Shown here: one piece after another, positions 1 to 9,443 of the stretch
How positions within the stretch are numbered: the first letter of the stretch is position 1
How the letters are laid out: every line of letters starts with the position of its first letter
Origin: Candidatus Gastranaerophilales bacterium
GTDB taxonomy: Bacteria > Cyanobacteriota > Vampirovibrionia > Gastranaerophilales > Gastranaerophilaceae
NCBI GenBank assembly: GCA_944323255.1
Contig: CALURU010000008.1
Location: 1-64,000 of the forward strand
Direction of reading: 5' to 3'
DNA: 64,000 nt
The notes under the pieces: generated by a model
Databases searched by the model: none
Told to the model about the DNA's origin: nothing
The model's input: only the letters and a program-made list of their open reading frames with translations
Position numbers and translations under genes: made by a program

Positions 1-19
1 TTCTCATTCTTCCTCCTTT
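1..19 (-). CDS. Start of a gene running off the left edge
   Basis: Only the first bases are present. On the minus strand an ATG begins at position 7, preceded at good spacing by a strong ribosome site (AAAGGAGG) at about 12-19 and by a TATAAT-like box at about 25-30. Nothing can be said about the product. The gene is divergent from the DUF475 gene at 226. Confidence 0.6.
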
Positions 20-171
20 TTTTATTATATTCGAAAACTTGCCTACTGACCGATTACGTTTTTAGGGGGACAATTCAAGTAAAGCCGACCTACAATTTTT
101 ATTGTATTCTTTGGCGGTAAGATATTCAACAAACCGCTATTTTGAACCTTTATAAAATCCTGTTCAAGATG

Positions 172-200
172 TTTACACGATTGTACTATTATAATATAAT
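172..200 (+). promoter_or_regulatory. Promoter of the DUF475 gene
   Basis: TTTACA at 172-177, a 17-base spacer and TATAAT at 195-200 form a near-consensus housekeeping promoter. Transcription would start near 207, leaving a short leader with the ribosome site AAGGAG at 214-219. The rest of 30-171 shows no gene and no recognisable riboswitch. Confidence 0.65.
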
Positions 201-225
201 TTAGCTAAAGAAGAAGGAGAGATTA

Positions 226-1278
226 ATGATAAGGTACTTTTTAGGCTCATATTTAGTGACAATATTCGGGTTTATAATGGCTTACCTCTGGGGTGAGCAT
301 GTTCATAACGGAACCGGTTTAACATGCGTATTCATTGCGTTTGTACTTGCGGTATTAGAAGTTAGCTTATCTTTTGATAACGCTGTAGTTAATGCAATGA
401 AACTTGAACACATGTCGGAAAAATGGCGTCACCGTTTCATCACATGGGGTATTTTGATAGCTGTATTCGGTATGAGATTTTTATTCCCTCTCCTTGTAGT
501 TGCAATCTTTGCAAAACTGAATATCTTAAAAGTACTTGATATGGCTTTGAATGACGTACATTCTTATGCTCATTACCTGCATTTAACCCATGCTCCGATA
601 GTATCTTTCGGCGGAGCCTTCTTATTAATGTTATTTATGGATTATTTTACTGAAAAAAACAAAGATATTCACTGGATAAAAGGTTTGGAAGATTTTCTCC
701 AAAAATTTCATCGTATTCCGGGAATTTGCACGCTTGTAACACTTGCTGCTTTAGGCTTATTAATGTATGAAATTCCGCCGGAGACAAGAAGCTCTGTATT
801 TATGTCAGGAGTTTCCGGTATAATCACTTATCTTGTAATTGACGGGCTTGCTGAGTGGATGGAAAGACGTCAGGAAGAGAAGATGCGTTTGAATCCTGAT
901 GCCATAAAGTGCTCCGGAATCGTGGGATTTCTGTACCTTGAACTTATTGATGCTTCCTTTTCTTTAGATGGTGTTTTAGGTGCTTTTGCTCTGAGTAAAG
1001 ATATTTTAATAATCACAATCGGACTTTGTATTGGTGCAATGTTTGTTCGTTCTTTAACAATAATGCTTGTGGAAAAGAAGACTCTTGATAGTTATATTTA
1101 TCTTGAGCACGGCGCTCACTGGGCAATCGGAACGCTTGCTGTTTTAATGTTTGTCTCAACTTTCCATGAAGTTCCGGAGGTTGTAACAGGACTTATGGGG
1201 CTTGCATTTATTGTTGCTGCGTTCATTTCTTCTCTGATTCACAACAGGAAGGTTAAGAAGAATGCTTCAGGAGAGTAA
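226..1278 (+). CDS. DUF475 / TerC-like integral membrane protein
   Basis: Multi-pass inner-membrane protein of 350 residues in the DUF475 family, related to TerC. The sequence shows about nine hydrophobic segments and two TerC-type acidic membrane motifs: EVSLSFDNAVVNA near residue 46, and LIDASFSLDGVLGAF near residue 242. TerC relatives are implicated in metal-ion (often manganese) export or metal delivery during secretion; the role of DUF475 itself is not established. The start is set by AAGGAG seven bases upstream. The cca gene begins 17 bases before this one ends, so the two are probably translationally coupled. Confidence 0.85.
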   Translation: MIRYFLGSYLVTIFGFIMAYLWGEHVHNGTGLTCVFIAFVLAVLEVSLSFDNAVVNAMKLEHMSEKWRHRFITWGILIAVFGMRFLFPLLVVAIFAKLNILKVLDMALNDVHSYAHYLHLTHAPIVSFGGAFLLMLFMDYFTEKNKDIHWIKGLEDFLQKFHRIPGICTLVTLAALGLLMYEIPPETRSSVFMSGVSGIITYLVIDGLAEWMERRQEEKMRLNPDAIKCSGIVGFLYLELIDASFSLDGVLGAFALSKDILIITIGLCIGAMFVRSLTIMLVEKKTLDSYIYLEHGAHWAIGTLAVLMFVSTFHEVPEVVTGLMGLAFIVAAFISSLIHNRKVKKNASGE

Positions 1279-2119
1279 TCTTTATTATGTTGGTGGAGTT
1301 GTTCGGGACGGAATTCTAGGCGTACCAAGCTTTGATACGGATTATTGTTATCAAGGTAATGCTATTGAGTTCGCCAAAAATCAGGGGCTTAATATAATCA
1401 AAGAAAATTCTGCATTCGGTACTGTTCGGGTTTTGTATGAAGGTAAAGAGATAGATATTGCTTCTACAAGGTGCGAAACATATCCAAGAAAAGGACATTT
1501 GCCACAGGTTGAAAAAATCGGCTGCTCGCTTGATGAGGATGTGAAAAGACGTGATTTTACAATAAATGCAATTGCAAAGCGTACAACGGACGGGGAAATA
1601 ATAGATTTTACCGGCGGTATAAGAGATATTGAAGCAAAAAAGCTTCGTGTTTTGCATGATAAAAGTTTCATAGATGATCCTACGAGAATTGTGAGAGGGC
1701 TTAAATTCTCTGTTCGTTTTGGGTTTGAACTTGATGAAAAAACAAAAGAGCTGCAGGAAGAGTATTTGTGTAATATAAATTACGATATGAGTTACCACCG
1801 CCTGAAAAAAGAGCTTGTAGAAACCTTCAGTTTGAATAGGCAGGAAGCTCTAGATAAATTTGTTGCACAAAGAATTTATAAACTTTTGAGTCCGGACTGC
1901 AAAAGCGTAGAGATTCATACTAATATTGAATCACTCATAAAGGAAAATCCTGTGAATACTGTCTGGATTGTGTACATGGGATTATTTAATCTTGAAAATC
2001 TTGAATTGACACGTGCCGAGAAGAAAATTATAGAATGGGCAGAGCGTCTGAAACACGGGGATAGTCCAAATAATAATACGCCGTTGGAAAGTATTTTGAT
2101 TAATAAGATTCGGGGTTAA
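1262..2119 (+). CDS. cca: CCA tRNA nucleotidyltransferase
   Basis: Class II nucleotidyltransferase that adds or repairs the 3' CCA of tRNAs in the cytoplasm. Visible motifs are GGVVRD near residue 11, the metal-binding pair DTDY near residue 26, the RRDFTINAIA block and DPTRIVRGLKFSVRFGF. At 285 residues it is short for the family (about 380-450) and lacks the long C-terminal domain, so it may do only part of the reaction or be a compact form. The tRNA-Ile in this window does not encode CCA, consistent with a need for this enzyme. It overlaps the DUF475 gene by 17 bases; AGGAAGG is its ribosome site. Confidence 0.88.
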   Translation: MLQESNLYYVGGVVRDGILGVPSFDTDYCYQGNAIEFAKNQGLNIIKENSAFGTVRVLYEGKEIDIASTRCETYPRKGHLPQVEKIGCSLDEDVKRRDFTINAIAKRTTDGEIIDFTGGIRDIEAKKLRVLHDKSFIDDPTRIVRGLKFSVRFGFELDEKTKELQEEYLCNINYDMSYHRLKKELVETFSLNRQEALDKFVAQRIYKLLSPDCKSVEIHTNIESLIKENPVNTVWIVYMGLFNLENLELTRAEKKIIEWAERLKHGDSPNNNTPLESILINKIRG

Positions 2120-2155
2120 TTGTATTTAGATATTGTGTAGTATAAACTTAAAAAT

Positions 2156-3034
2156 ATGTTTAAGAAGATATTGAATTCAAAATTTCATTTGCGCTTTGTT
2201 TTAAACCCTTTAATAAGGTATAAAGCTGATAATTTAGGTAATTATCACGGTGTGAATGATTATGAACGTGAAATACCACTGGTTGTATCTTTGACTTCAT
2301 ATCCTGAACGGTTTGAAGACTTAACTCTTTCAATATATTCGATTTTAAAACAGAAGCTAAAACCTGATAGAATTATTTTATGGCTTGGAAACGATGGCGA
2401 ATACAAAGAAATAAATGATCTTCCGTATGAAATAACCAGATTTATTAAAAACGGGTTGGAAATACGCTTTGTAAAAGATATCCGTTCTTATACAAAAATT
2501 ATTTATGCCTTGAGGGAATTTTCTAAGGCTGTAATTGTGACTGCTGATGATGATATTTATTATCCTTCCGACTGGCTCGGGAAATTGTATTATTCATATG
2601 CAGCTCACCCTGAAGATATTCAGGTGCATAGAGCTCACAGGGTAAAAGTTCTGCGTGGTGCGCTTGCTCCTTATGAAGAATGGGTTAAACATGTTGAAGA
2701 GGAATCGGCAAGATATGATAATTTTCTTACTGGGGTCGGTGGAGCGCTGTATCCTCCGGAATGCTTCACAAAAGAGGTCTTGAGAGAAGACGTGTTTCTT
2801 AAAAATTCTCCCAACGCAGATGATGTTTGGCTCTGGGTTATGGCGCTGTTAAGCGGCAGGAAAATAAGAGTAGTTAAAAACCATATAAAGACATTGCGCT
2901 GTACAAATTTATACCGCCAGATGTTTAAGAAAGGCAGAACACTCTATGCCTTAAATGCTTTCGGCGGTAACGATGAACAGCTCCATAATCTTATGAAACT
3001 CTATGGTCAAAATGTTATCGGGAAATTAGTGTAG
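2156..3034 (+). CDS. Glycosyltransferase (GT-A type)
   Basis: Cytoplasmic sugar transferase of 292 residues, probably acting in surface glycan assembly. It begins with PLVVSLTSYPERF, typical of a GT-A family that opens with a SLTSYPxR motif. It carries an acidic DDD cluster (VTADDDIYYPSDW, about residue 135) expected to bind the nucleotide-sugar metal. No membrane segment is seen. No ribosome site precedes the ATG; a TATAAA/TAAACT box lies just upstream. It is the first gene of an eight-gene glycan block. Donor and acceptor sugars cannot be read from sequence. Confidence 0.75.
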   Translation: MFKKILNSKFHLRFVLNPLIRYKADNLGNYHGVNDYEREIPLVVSLTSYPERFEDLTLSIYSILKQKLKPDRIILWLGNDGEYKEINDLPYEITRFIKNGLEIRFVKDIRSYTKIIYALREFSKAVIVTADDDIYYPSDWLGKLYYSYAAHPEDIQVHRAHRVKVLRGALAPYEEWVKHVEEESARYDNFLTGVGGALYPPECFTKEVLREDVFLKNSPNADDVWLWVMALLSGRKIRVVKNHIKTLRCTNLYRQMFKKGRTLYALNAFGGNDEQLHNLMKLYGQNVIGKLV

Positions 3035-3038
3035 CTGT

Positions 3039-3905
3039 CTAAAACTCTTTTTCTAAGACTATTTTGTCGTTAAATAGGCTTACTTTTATTTGTTTTTTGG
3101 TGAATTTGAAATAAATAAATCTTGTTCTTATATAATTTAGGGTCAGAAATATTCTCTTTAGCCAGAATTTGTTTTTTATTGTTTGTGAATATATGGAAAT
3201 ATTAAATAAAAATCTGAAAATCCAGCTGCATTTGTCTTTATTAATATAACTGTCTTTGTGCAGTCTCCAACGGGTGAGTTTTTTGTTTATATAATAGATT
3301 TTGTTATGCGAAAGCTGTGCCCAGAGGTAATGGTCAAGTGAAGATTTGCAGATTGGATTAAATTTACACTCCTTAATTAATTCTTTTTTTACCATAGCGC
3401 AGGAAAAAGTCGGAATAATATTGCTTTTGGCAATTATTTGCGGGAAATTGTCAATGAATTTCGAACGATCAAGTTCTACGAGGTACTTGCTTACTTTTCT
3501 ATAGTATTCTTCTATGTTGGCTGCTTTTTCTTTGTCCTGAAAAAATTCGGCATCTGTATAGATAATATCAGCTCCAATCCTTGCCGCTTTAAGCTTTTCT
3601 TCAATCGAGTCCGGTAAAAACTCATCATCTGATTCAAGGAATGCAATCCATTCTCCGTCTGCAAAATTGATAGCTTTTTTCAGAGCCGCTGCAAGACCGA
3701 GGTTTGTTTCATTAATGATAAGCTTTATTCTGCTGTCTTTTTTTACGTATTCATTAATAATATTAAGCGAATAGTCGGTAGAGGCATCATCAATGATTAT
3801 CAAATCCCAGTTTTGGTAAGTTTGATTGAGAACGCTTTCTATCGCCTGTTTTATGTACATGGCGTAGTTGTAGCTTGGCATTATTATACTTACTTTTTCA
3901 TACAT
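3039..3905 (-). CDS. Family 2 glycosyltransferase
   Basis: GT2 enzyme of 288 residues. N-terminal VSIIMPSYNYAMYIKQAIESV and DDASTD are the nucleotide-binding strand and first acidic motif, and LESDDEF near residue 94 is the DxD-type metal site. The C-terminal part is basic and aromatic, which would suit peripheral membrane contact. It converges with the gene at 2156 (4 bases apart) and diverges from 3946. Specificity is unknown. Confidence 0.85.
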   Translation of the reverse strand: MYEKVSIIMPSYNYAMYIKQAIESVLNQTYQNWDLIIIDDASTDYSLNIINEYVKKDSRIKLIINETNLGLAAALKKAINFADGEWIAFLESDDEFLPDSIEEKLKAARIGADIIYTDAEFFQDKEKAANIEEYYRKVSKYLVELDRSKFIDNFPQIIAKSNIIPTFSCAMVKKELIKECKFNPICKSSLDHYLWAQLSHNKIYYINKKLTRWRLHKDSYINKDKCSWIFRFLFNISIYSQTIKNKFWLKRIFLTLNYIRTRFIYFKFTKKQIKVSLFNDKIVLEKEF

Positions 3906-3909
3906 TAAA

Positions 3910-3938
3910 TTTACAGCCTTTTACTAGTATACTATAAT
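3910..3938 (+). promoter_or_regulatory. Strong promoter abutting the start codon at 3946
   Basis: TTTACA at 3910-3915, a 17-base spacer and TATAAT at 3933-3938 match the housekeeping consensus very well. Only 7 bases separate the -10 box from the ATG at 3946, and no ribosome site is present. The mRNA should therefore start at or within a base or two of the start codon. Confidence 0.6.
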
Positions 3939-3945
3939 AAATATA

Positions 3946-5274
3946 ATGAGTTTGAAAGAATTTTGTAAGAAGAGAGCTAATATGATTATAATGATTGCGG
4001 TTTTAGCAATCTATATTTGTTTAACGCTTTCAAGTTCCTCTTTTGTGAATTTTAATCATGATGAAGTTCACGCATGGAATATAGCGTCAAACTTTGGTTT
4101 TTTTGATGTTGTAAGATTAATGCGGAGCGAGGGACATACTTTTGTCTGGTTTATGCTGATGAAACCGTTTACCGGATTCTCAATATTTGCAATTAAGTGG
4201 TTAAACTGGGTATTTACTTTTTCCGCAGTTATCCTCTTGTGGTTATTTTCTCAGTTTAAGATTCCGGAAAAAATATTAATAACATTTTCCTGTCCGTTTT
4301 TATTAATTTATCCTGTTGTTGCAAGATGCTACGGAATCGGGCTTTTGCTCCTTTTTGCAATAGCAGTTTTATACAAAAGGCGCTTTGAGCATCCTGTATG
4401 GTTCGGAGTTTTAATCTTTTTTGCCGCAAATACAAGTCTTATGGCGGCAATACCGGCACTTGTTCTCGGTTTGTTTTTCGGAATTGAATTAATTATTAAG
4501 AAGAAATTCTTGCCTGTTTTAATACTTTTCTTAGCACCGCTTAGTCTTTATATTCAGTGGCATAATCCTATAATACCCGCTTATTCAGATGAATATTTAT
4601 TTCTGCCGAGAGTTATTGATTTTTTGTTCGGAAATTTTAAATACAGCTGGTGCGCAAGCTGGGCTAAAGTTGTTTATCCTTTAATGTTTATTGCTTCTTT
4701 GCTGTTTTTTAGGGGAAAAGCTCTGGGATTCTGGCTTCTCTCGTCTGCTTCTCTGCTTGCTGTTTTTGCGTTTGCATATTGCGGGTTTGATTATCATTTT
4801 TATTTCTTTTATGTGTATTTGATACTTGCCTGCTGGATAAATCAAGATAACAAGTACAGCGAATTTTTTATTGCGGTTTTCTGCACGTTGTCATTGCTTT
4901 ATTGTTTTAAAACGGTTGATAATGTATGGCATTTCAAAACTTATTACAGAGAAAATGCACAGTGTATAATGAGCGCTGTTGAAAAAGGTGCGACTATTTA
5001 TACAACACTTTACGATCACAACGTTCTGGTTCCTTACCTGGGTAAGGAACCGCTAAAAGACTTTAGCGGTTCTCCCCTTCTATCTTTTGAAAATTTCCGG
5101 ACAATTTACACAGATAAACGTCAGGAGCTTGATTTAGAGGCATTATATAAAATAGCGCCTGATAAGAGCTACTTGTTAATAAAATCCTCACAGGCAGACG
5201 GTTTAACGCTGGATTTCACGGATAAAAACCGTTATAAAGAGTGCGGGGCCGATATTTTATACAGATTTAAATAA
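3946..5274 (+). CDS. Multi-pass membrane protein, GT-C glycosyltransferase-like
   Basis: Integral membrane protein of 442 residues with roughly ten hydrophobic segments. After the first segment comes an acidic periplasmic motif (NFNHDEVHAW, about residue 36), like the DE/DD motif of lipid-linked sugar transferases in the PMT/ArnT (GT39/GT83) superfamily. A soluble C-terminal part follows after about residue 330. A role moving a sugar from a lipid carrier outside the inner membrane is inferred from this motif and from the surrounding glycosyltransferases. The promoter makes a leaderless transcript likely. It converges with and overlaps the 3' end of the next gene by 18 bases. Confidence 0.6.
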   Translation: MSLKEFCKKRANMIIMIAVLAIYICLTLSSSSFVNFNHDEVHAWNIASNFGFFDVVRLMRSEGHTFVWFMLMKPFTGFSIFAIKWLNWVFTFSAVILLWLFSQFKIPEKILITFSCPFLLIYPVVARCYGIGLLLLFAIAVLYKRRFEHPVWFGVLIFFAANTSLMAAIPALVLGLFFGIELIIKKKFLPVLILFLAPLSLYIQWHNPIIPAYSDEYLFLPRVIDFLFGNFKYSWCASWAKVVYPLMFIASLLFFRGKALGFWLLSSASLLAVFAFAYCGFDYHFYFFYVYLILACWINQDNKYSEFFIAVFCTLSLLYCFKTVDNVWHFKTYYRENAQCIMSAVEKGATIYTTLYDHNVLVPYLGKEPLKDFSGSPLLSFENFRTIYTDKRQELDLEALYKIAPDKSYLLIKSSQADGLTLDFTDKNRYKECGADILYRFK

Positions 5275-6261
5275 TTTCTTTTTAATATTAATTATGTTTT
5301 TCCACAGATTAGGGCAATGTTTGCGCATAAGAACTTTTCGCAGGTTTATTAAAAGTTCATATTCGTTCGGGTCAAGTTCAGTATAGATATATTTTTTAGA
5401 ATCGGGAGTATTTAGACGAAGTACAGTTTTTATGAGTTCAAATGTTGATATTTCGTTTTCGATGTAAGCTTTCTCGACATTGTGCCTGATTTGATAGTAG
5501 TCAAATCCGAGAAGTCTGTATTTTATATTATCAGGCAAATTTTTGTAGAGTTTTTTATTATGTTCAAAAGCTTTTACTATACCTTTAAAACTCTTATACC
5601 CTTCCGATACAAGAGAACCTTTTCTGTTAATTCTGTAATTTATTCCGATAATATCTGTGTAAACAAGCGTTTTGCAATTGATATACGCAATTGCCGCAGG
5701 AATCATTTCTTCTAAAGCTTTGTCGTGTGTGTAAAAAATATTGTTATTAAGAAGAAATTGTCTTTTATGCAGCTTAATCCAGGCATATCTGTCCCAGTTG
5801 TCAAATACTTCGGGATTTTTAACGGGATTCAATATCCGGTTAATTATTGTTTCATTTTTAAATTCAACGGTATTGAATTCTTTTGAAATATTATCAAAAG
5901 TCTTGTATTTAAAGTAAAAAATGTCCGGCTGAGAAAACTCCTGCAGCTTTTTGCACAGCCCTGAATATAAGTCAGCTTCAAGCCAGTCATCAGGGTCTAC
6001 AAAGTGCACATACTCTCCGTTTGCCGCTTTTAGCCCTATATTCCTTGACTCTCCCGCACCGACATTAATTTCGTTTTTTATTATCCGTATTCTCTTATCT
6101 TTTTGTTTATATTCTTCTAAAATTTCCAGAGAATTATCGCTGCTTGCGTCATTAACACAAATTATTTCCAGATTGTCATAACTCTGGCTGATAATAGAAT
6201 CAAGACATTTTGAAAGATATTCGGATACATTATAAACAGGTAAAATAACGCTTATTAACAC
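5257..6261 (-). CDS. Family 2 glycosyltransferase (tandem paralogue A)
   Basis: GT2 enzyme of 334 residues. Motifs are ISVILPVYNVSEYL, NDASSDNS and VDPDDW (about residue 92). The start is GTG at 6261 with AAGAGG eight bases upstream. It overlaps the end of the upstream gene by 7 bases, so the two are co-transcribed and coupled. Its N-terminal half closely parallels the neighbour at 6255 and both end in a basic IKKxL tail, indicating tandem duplication and divergence. The sugar specificity is unknown. Confidence 0.85.
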   Translation of the reverse strand: MLISVILPVYNVSEYLSKCLDSIISQSYDNLEIICVNDASSDNSLEILEEYKQKDKRIRIIKNEINVGAGESRNIGLKAANGEYVHFVDPDDWLEADLYSGLCKKLQEFSQPDIFYFKYKTFDNISKEFNTVEFKNETIINRILNPVKNPEVFDNWDRYAWIKLHKRQFLLNNNIFYTHDKALEEMIPAAIAYINCKTLVYTDIIGINYRINRKGSLVSEGYKSFKGIVKAFEHNKKLYKNLPDNIKYRLLGFDYYQIRHNVEKAYIENEISTFELIKTVLRLNTPDSKKYIYTELDPNEYELLINLRKVLMRKHCPNLWKNIINIKKKLFKSV

Positions 6262-7295
6262 TTAATTAACCTCTTTTTAATTTCAAAATATCTCTTTGTA
6301 AATTCCGGAAAATGCTCTTTTATGAATTGTCTTGCATTGTAGGAGAAAAAGAATTTAACCTGATTGTATCTTAAAACTTTTCTGCAAAGCTTTACTGCTA
6401 ATTGAGCGTTAAAAATATTATTTTCTTTAAATATTTCCATATCAATATTTTGCCTGAACATTTCTTTGATTTCTCTAAAAGACATTTTTCCGCAATAATA
6501 CGCATCAATGGCATTCATGACAAGCATTTCATATATATAGTTTAATATTGCAGTTTTGGTGTCAGAAGGTAAATCCTTAACAGCATTATTAGCCCAGATT
6601 GTATCTTGCAGAATATTTCTGACAAAAGAAGTGCGTTTTGTAAGAAGTGAGCCTGTTCTTGCAGCTCTATAATGCAGGAGAGGTTCTTCTATAAAAATAA
6701 TATTTTTCGCTTTTATAGCTGCACGCATAGCGTATTCGATGTCTTCAAGACATCTGTAATCATTGTAAAATAATTGATTTTCCATAATAAAATCCCGCCT
6801 GTAAATTTTTATCCAGGCGCTTGGACTCCAGAGTTTGAAGCATTTCGGATTGTCGTAAATATTTACTTTTTTGTACAAAAGGTCTTTTTCCGGATAGTCA
6901 ATATGTTCAATTTTACCGGTTTCCTCATTGTGGGATAAGTATGTAAACCTTACAGCCTCAACACCATCCTCAAAGTATTTTAGGAGTGTTTCATAGGCAT
7001 TTAATTCTAACCAATCGTCAGAATCAAGGCAGTGAATATATTTTCCCCCGGCAATTTTTATTCCTTCATTTCTTGATAATCCGAGTCCGAGATTTTCGGG
7101 ATTTTTTTTGACAATAATTCTGGAATCTTTTTGGGCATATTCTTCCAGAATTTTATCCGATGAGTCAGTAGTGCAGTCATTAATACATATAATTTCCAGA
7201 TTTTTATAAGTCTGGTTTATGACAGAATCAAGACACTCTCTCAAATATTTTTCGACATTATAAACAGGTATAATAACGCTTACTATAGGATTCAT
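6255..7295 (-). CDS. Family 2 glycosyltransferase (tandem paralogue B)
   Basis: GT2 enzyme of 346 residues with VSVIIPVYNVEKYL, NDCTTDSS and LDSDDW (about residue 95). It resembles the downstream neighbour at 5257 along most of its length. No ribosome site is present. TATATT (7302-7307, minus strand) ends 6 bases before the ATG, so the transcript is probably leaderless. It is divergent from the gene at 7341. Confidence 0.85.
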   Translation of the reverse strand: MNPIVSVIIPVYNVEKYLRECLDSVINQTYKNLEIICINDCTTDSSDKILEEYAQKDSRIIVKKNPENLGLGLSRNEGIKIAGGKYIHCLDSDDWLELNAYETLLKYFEDGVEAVRFTYLSHNEETGKIEHIDYPEKDLLYKKVNIYDNPKCFKLWSPSAWIKIYRRDFIMENQLFYNDYRCLEDIEYAMRAAIKAKNIIFIEEPLLHYRAARTGSLLTKRTSFVRNILQDTIWANNAVKDLPSDTKTAILNYIYEMLVMNAIDAYYCGKMSFREIKEMFRQNIDMEIFKENNIFNAQLAVKLCRKVLRYNQVKFFFSYNARQFIKEHFPEFTKRYFEIKKRLIKC

Positions 7296-7340
7296 AGGTA
7301 TAATATAGCATGAAATTTATATTTAATGTAAGATTTATGT

Positions 7341-8174
7341 ATGAAATTGAGTATTATAACTTTAACTTTAAACAAACTGGATTATACAAAAAACTTTATA
7401 GAGAGCTTAAAAAAGTATACCAAAGATTTTGAATTGATTATTGTGGATAACGGTTCTTCTGACGGTACAGTTGAGTATATTAAATCAATGCCCGACGTAA
7501 AATTAATTCAAAACAGTGAGAATCTGGGGTTTTCAAAAGGTAATAATCAGGGGATAGAAATAGCAGAGGGTGAATATATAGCTTTTCTAAATAATGATAT
7601 ATTGCTTTATCCGAACTGGTTTGAGGCTTGTGAAAAGGTTTTTGCAAATGAAAAAGCCGGTTTTGTTTCTCCGAGACACATTAATCCGCATTATGATAAC
7701 ACTAATCCAGAGAAGTATATAAAATACTTTCAAAATTTTCATTACGACAAACCTTACGAAAAAAGTTTTGATGAATGCGTATTTTCGTGTGTTATAACAA
7801 ACCGTGACGTTCTTGATAAAATCGGTGTTTTTGATGAGAACTTTTTCCCTGCGTTCTTTGAAGATAATGACTTGAAATACAGGGCAATTGAGGCAGGGTA
7901 CGGTGTTTTTGTTACAAATGAAGCGTGTTTTTATCATTTTGGCTCGGTTACATCTGTAAAACATTCCCAAAATATGGAAAAAAACAGAGCTTATTATTAT
8001 TCAAAACACCCGCTTGCTGAATATCTTTCAATTTCAGGCGCAGAAAAGTTCCAGCTTCAAAGAATGGCAAAGCAATTCAAGGTTTTTCCACTCAACAAGA
8101 TTTATGCAGTCCATTTAATGTTTATAAAACTTATAAACAGGTTGAAAAAGATTACGGGAGTAAAGAAGGCTTGA
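7341..8174 (+). CDS. Family 2 glycosyltransferase (rhamnosyltransferase-like)
   Basis: GT2 enzyme of 277 residues: LSIITLTLNKLDYT, DNGSSDGT, the GFSKGNNQG stretch and FLNNDILLYPNW, followed by FFEDNDLKYRA near residue 170. This arrangement is typical of GT2 enzymes often annotated as rhamnosyl- or galactofuranosyltransferases; the actual sugar is not determinable. TAAGAT ends 6 bases before the ATG without a ribosome site, so a leaderless mRNA is likely. The next gene starts inside its stop codon. Confidence 0.85.
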   Translation: MKLSIITLTLNKLDYTKNFIESLKKYTKDFELIIVDNGSSDGTVEYIKSMPDVKLIQNSENLGFSKGNNQGIEIAEGEYIAFLNNDILLYPNWFEACEKVFANEKAGFVSPRHINPHYDNTNPEKYIKYFQNFHYDKPYEKSFDECVFSCVITNRDVLDKIGVFDENFFPAFFEDNDLKYRAIEAGYGVFVTNEACFYHFGSVTSVKHSQNMEKNRAYYYSKHPLAEYLSISGAEKFQLQRMAKQFKVFPLNKIYAVHLMFIKLINRLKKITGVKKA

Positions 8175-9394
8175 AAATACTCTATGATTGTACTGAGCTT
8201 TCATATTTTTATGATACGAACGGACATAGAGCCGGTGTGTTTTATGTTGCACTAAACCTTTTAAACGAATTAAAAAAACGAGGGCATGAAATAACTCTGT
8301 ATTGTGATTTTAGGCGATATTATTTTATGAAGAATATAAAAGAATTTGAAGATTTTAAAATTCTGGATTCACATTCTTTGTTGAATAAGTTTATCGGCAG
8401 AATACTTTATCATACAAGGAAACTGCCTTATACTGCAAAGACGGCTTTTACAATACTTTCGAGGTTTTATGATAAGTATTTTTATATAATAAGTTTAAAA
8501 GGAATTAAAAAGATTGAAGAATTTGATATTTACCTATCACCTTTTACTCCTCCGTCAGTCGATATTCAAAAAGCTGAAATCCCAAAATTCAGAATGCTCC
8601 ATGATATAATTCCTATCTTGGAAAAAGGTATGCCTAAGAATACAAAAGATTGGCACTATAAGGTTTATAACACAATTAGTGAAAATGAATTTTATTTTGC
8701 TAATTCTGAATGTACACGCAATGATGTCTTAAACTATTTTTCTTTTATAAAGCCTCAAAATATTAAAACGACGCTTCTAGGGGTAAATGAAAATTTCAAA
8801 AAAGTTGAGGGCAAGATAGGGTATAACATTCCAGAAGATAAGAAGTATGTATTTTCTCTTTGTACACTGGGTAAGCGCAAGAATGTAATTTTTGCTATTA
8901 GAAATTTCATAAAATTTATAGAAATTAATAAAATAAACGATCTTGTCCTTGTTCTTGGCGGAAGCAACTGGAAAACCTTTGAGACTGAGCTTGACAGGAC
9001 GATTAAACAGTATGACAAGTCTAAGATCATACTTACGGGGTATGTAAAAGATGAGGACTTGCCAGTGTTGTATTCTAATGCTCTAATGTTTGTATACCCT
9101 TCGCTCTATGAAGGCTTTGGGCTGCCTGTTCTTGAGGCTATGAAATGCGGTTGTCCTGTGATTACATCGAATGTCTCATCGCTTCCCGAAGTTATAGGTG
9201 AAGCCGGTATAAAAATTAACCCGGAAAATAATGATGAGATGATTCAGGCATACGAAAAATTATATTATGACAATTTCTTCCGTGAACTTTGTTCAGAAAG
9301 AGGAATGATACGAGCAAGGACTTTTACTTGGAAGCATTGTTGCGACGATATTTTGAATTTTATAAACGAAAAATTAAATCAACCTAATATATGA
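8171..9394 (+). CDS. GT4-type (GT-B fold) glycosyltransferase
   Basis: 407-residue GT-B transferase. The N-terminal half has the GVFYVALNLL helix region. The C-terminal half has the family-4 block FVYPSLYEGFGLPVLEAM (about residue 312), whose E(x7)E motif binds the nucleotide sugar, followed by VITSNVSSLPEV. Translation begins at TTG (8171), which overlaps the preceding TGA; GGGAG lies about ten bases upstream. It is co-transcribed with 7341. It is probably mannosyl- or glucosyl-type, but the donor is unproven. Confidence 0.85.
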   Translation: MKILYDCTELSYFYDTNGHRAGVFYVALNLLNELKKRGHEITLYCDFRRYYFMKNIKEFEDFKILDSHSLLNKFIGRILYHTRKLPYTAKTAFTILSRFYDKYFYIISLKGIKKIEEFDIYLSPFTPPSVDIQKAEIPKFRMLHDIIPILEKGMPKNTKDWHYKVYNTISENEFYFANSECTRNDVLNYFSFIKPQNIKTTLLGVNENFKKVEGKIGYNIPEDKKYVFSLCTLGKRKNVIFAIRNFIKFIEINKINDLVLVLGGSNWKTFETELDRTIKQYDKSKIILTGYVKDEDLPVLYSNALMFVYPSLYEGFGLPVLEAMKCGCPVITSNVSSLPEVIGEAGIKINPENNDEMIQAYEKLYYDNFFRELCSERGMIRARTFTWKHCCDDILNFINEKLNQPNI

Positions 9395-9443
9395 TATTAA
9401 AACTCTAATGATACTCTATAATAAAATTATAGTGAGGGTTTTA

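Noticed and set aside
30-225. Possible manganese (yybP-ykoY) riboswitch before the DUF475/TerC-like gene
   Set aside because: TerC relatives are often under that riboswitch, but its conserved strings are absent and a normal promoter with a short leader is present instead.
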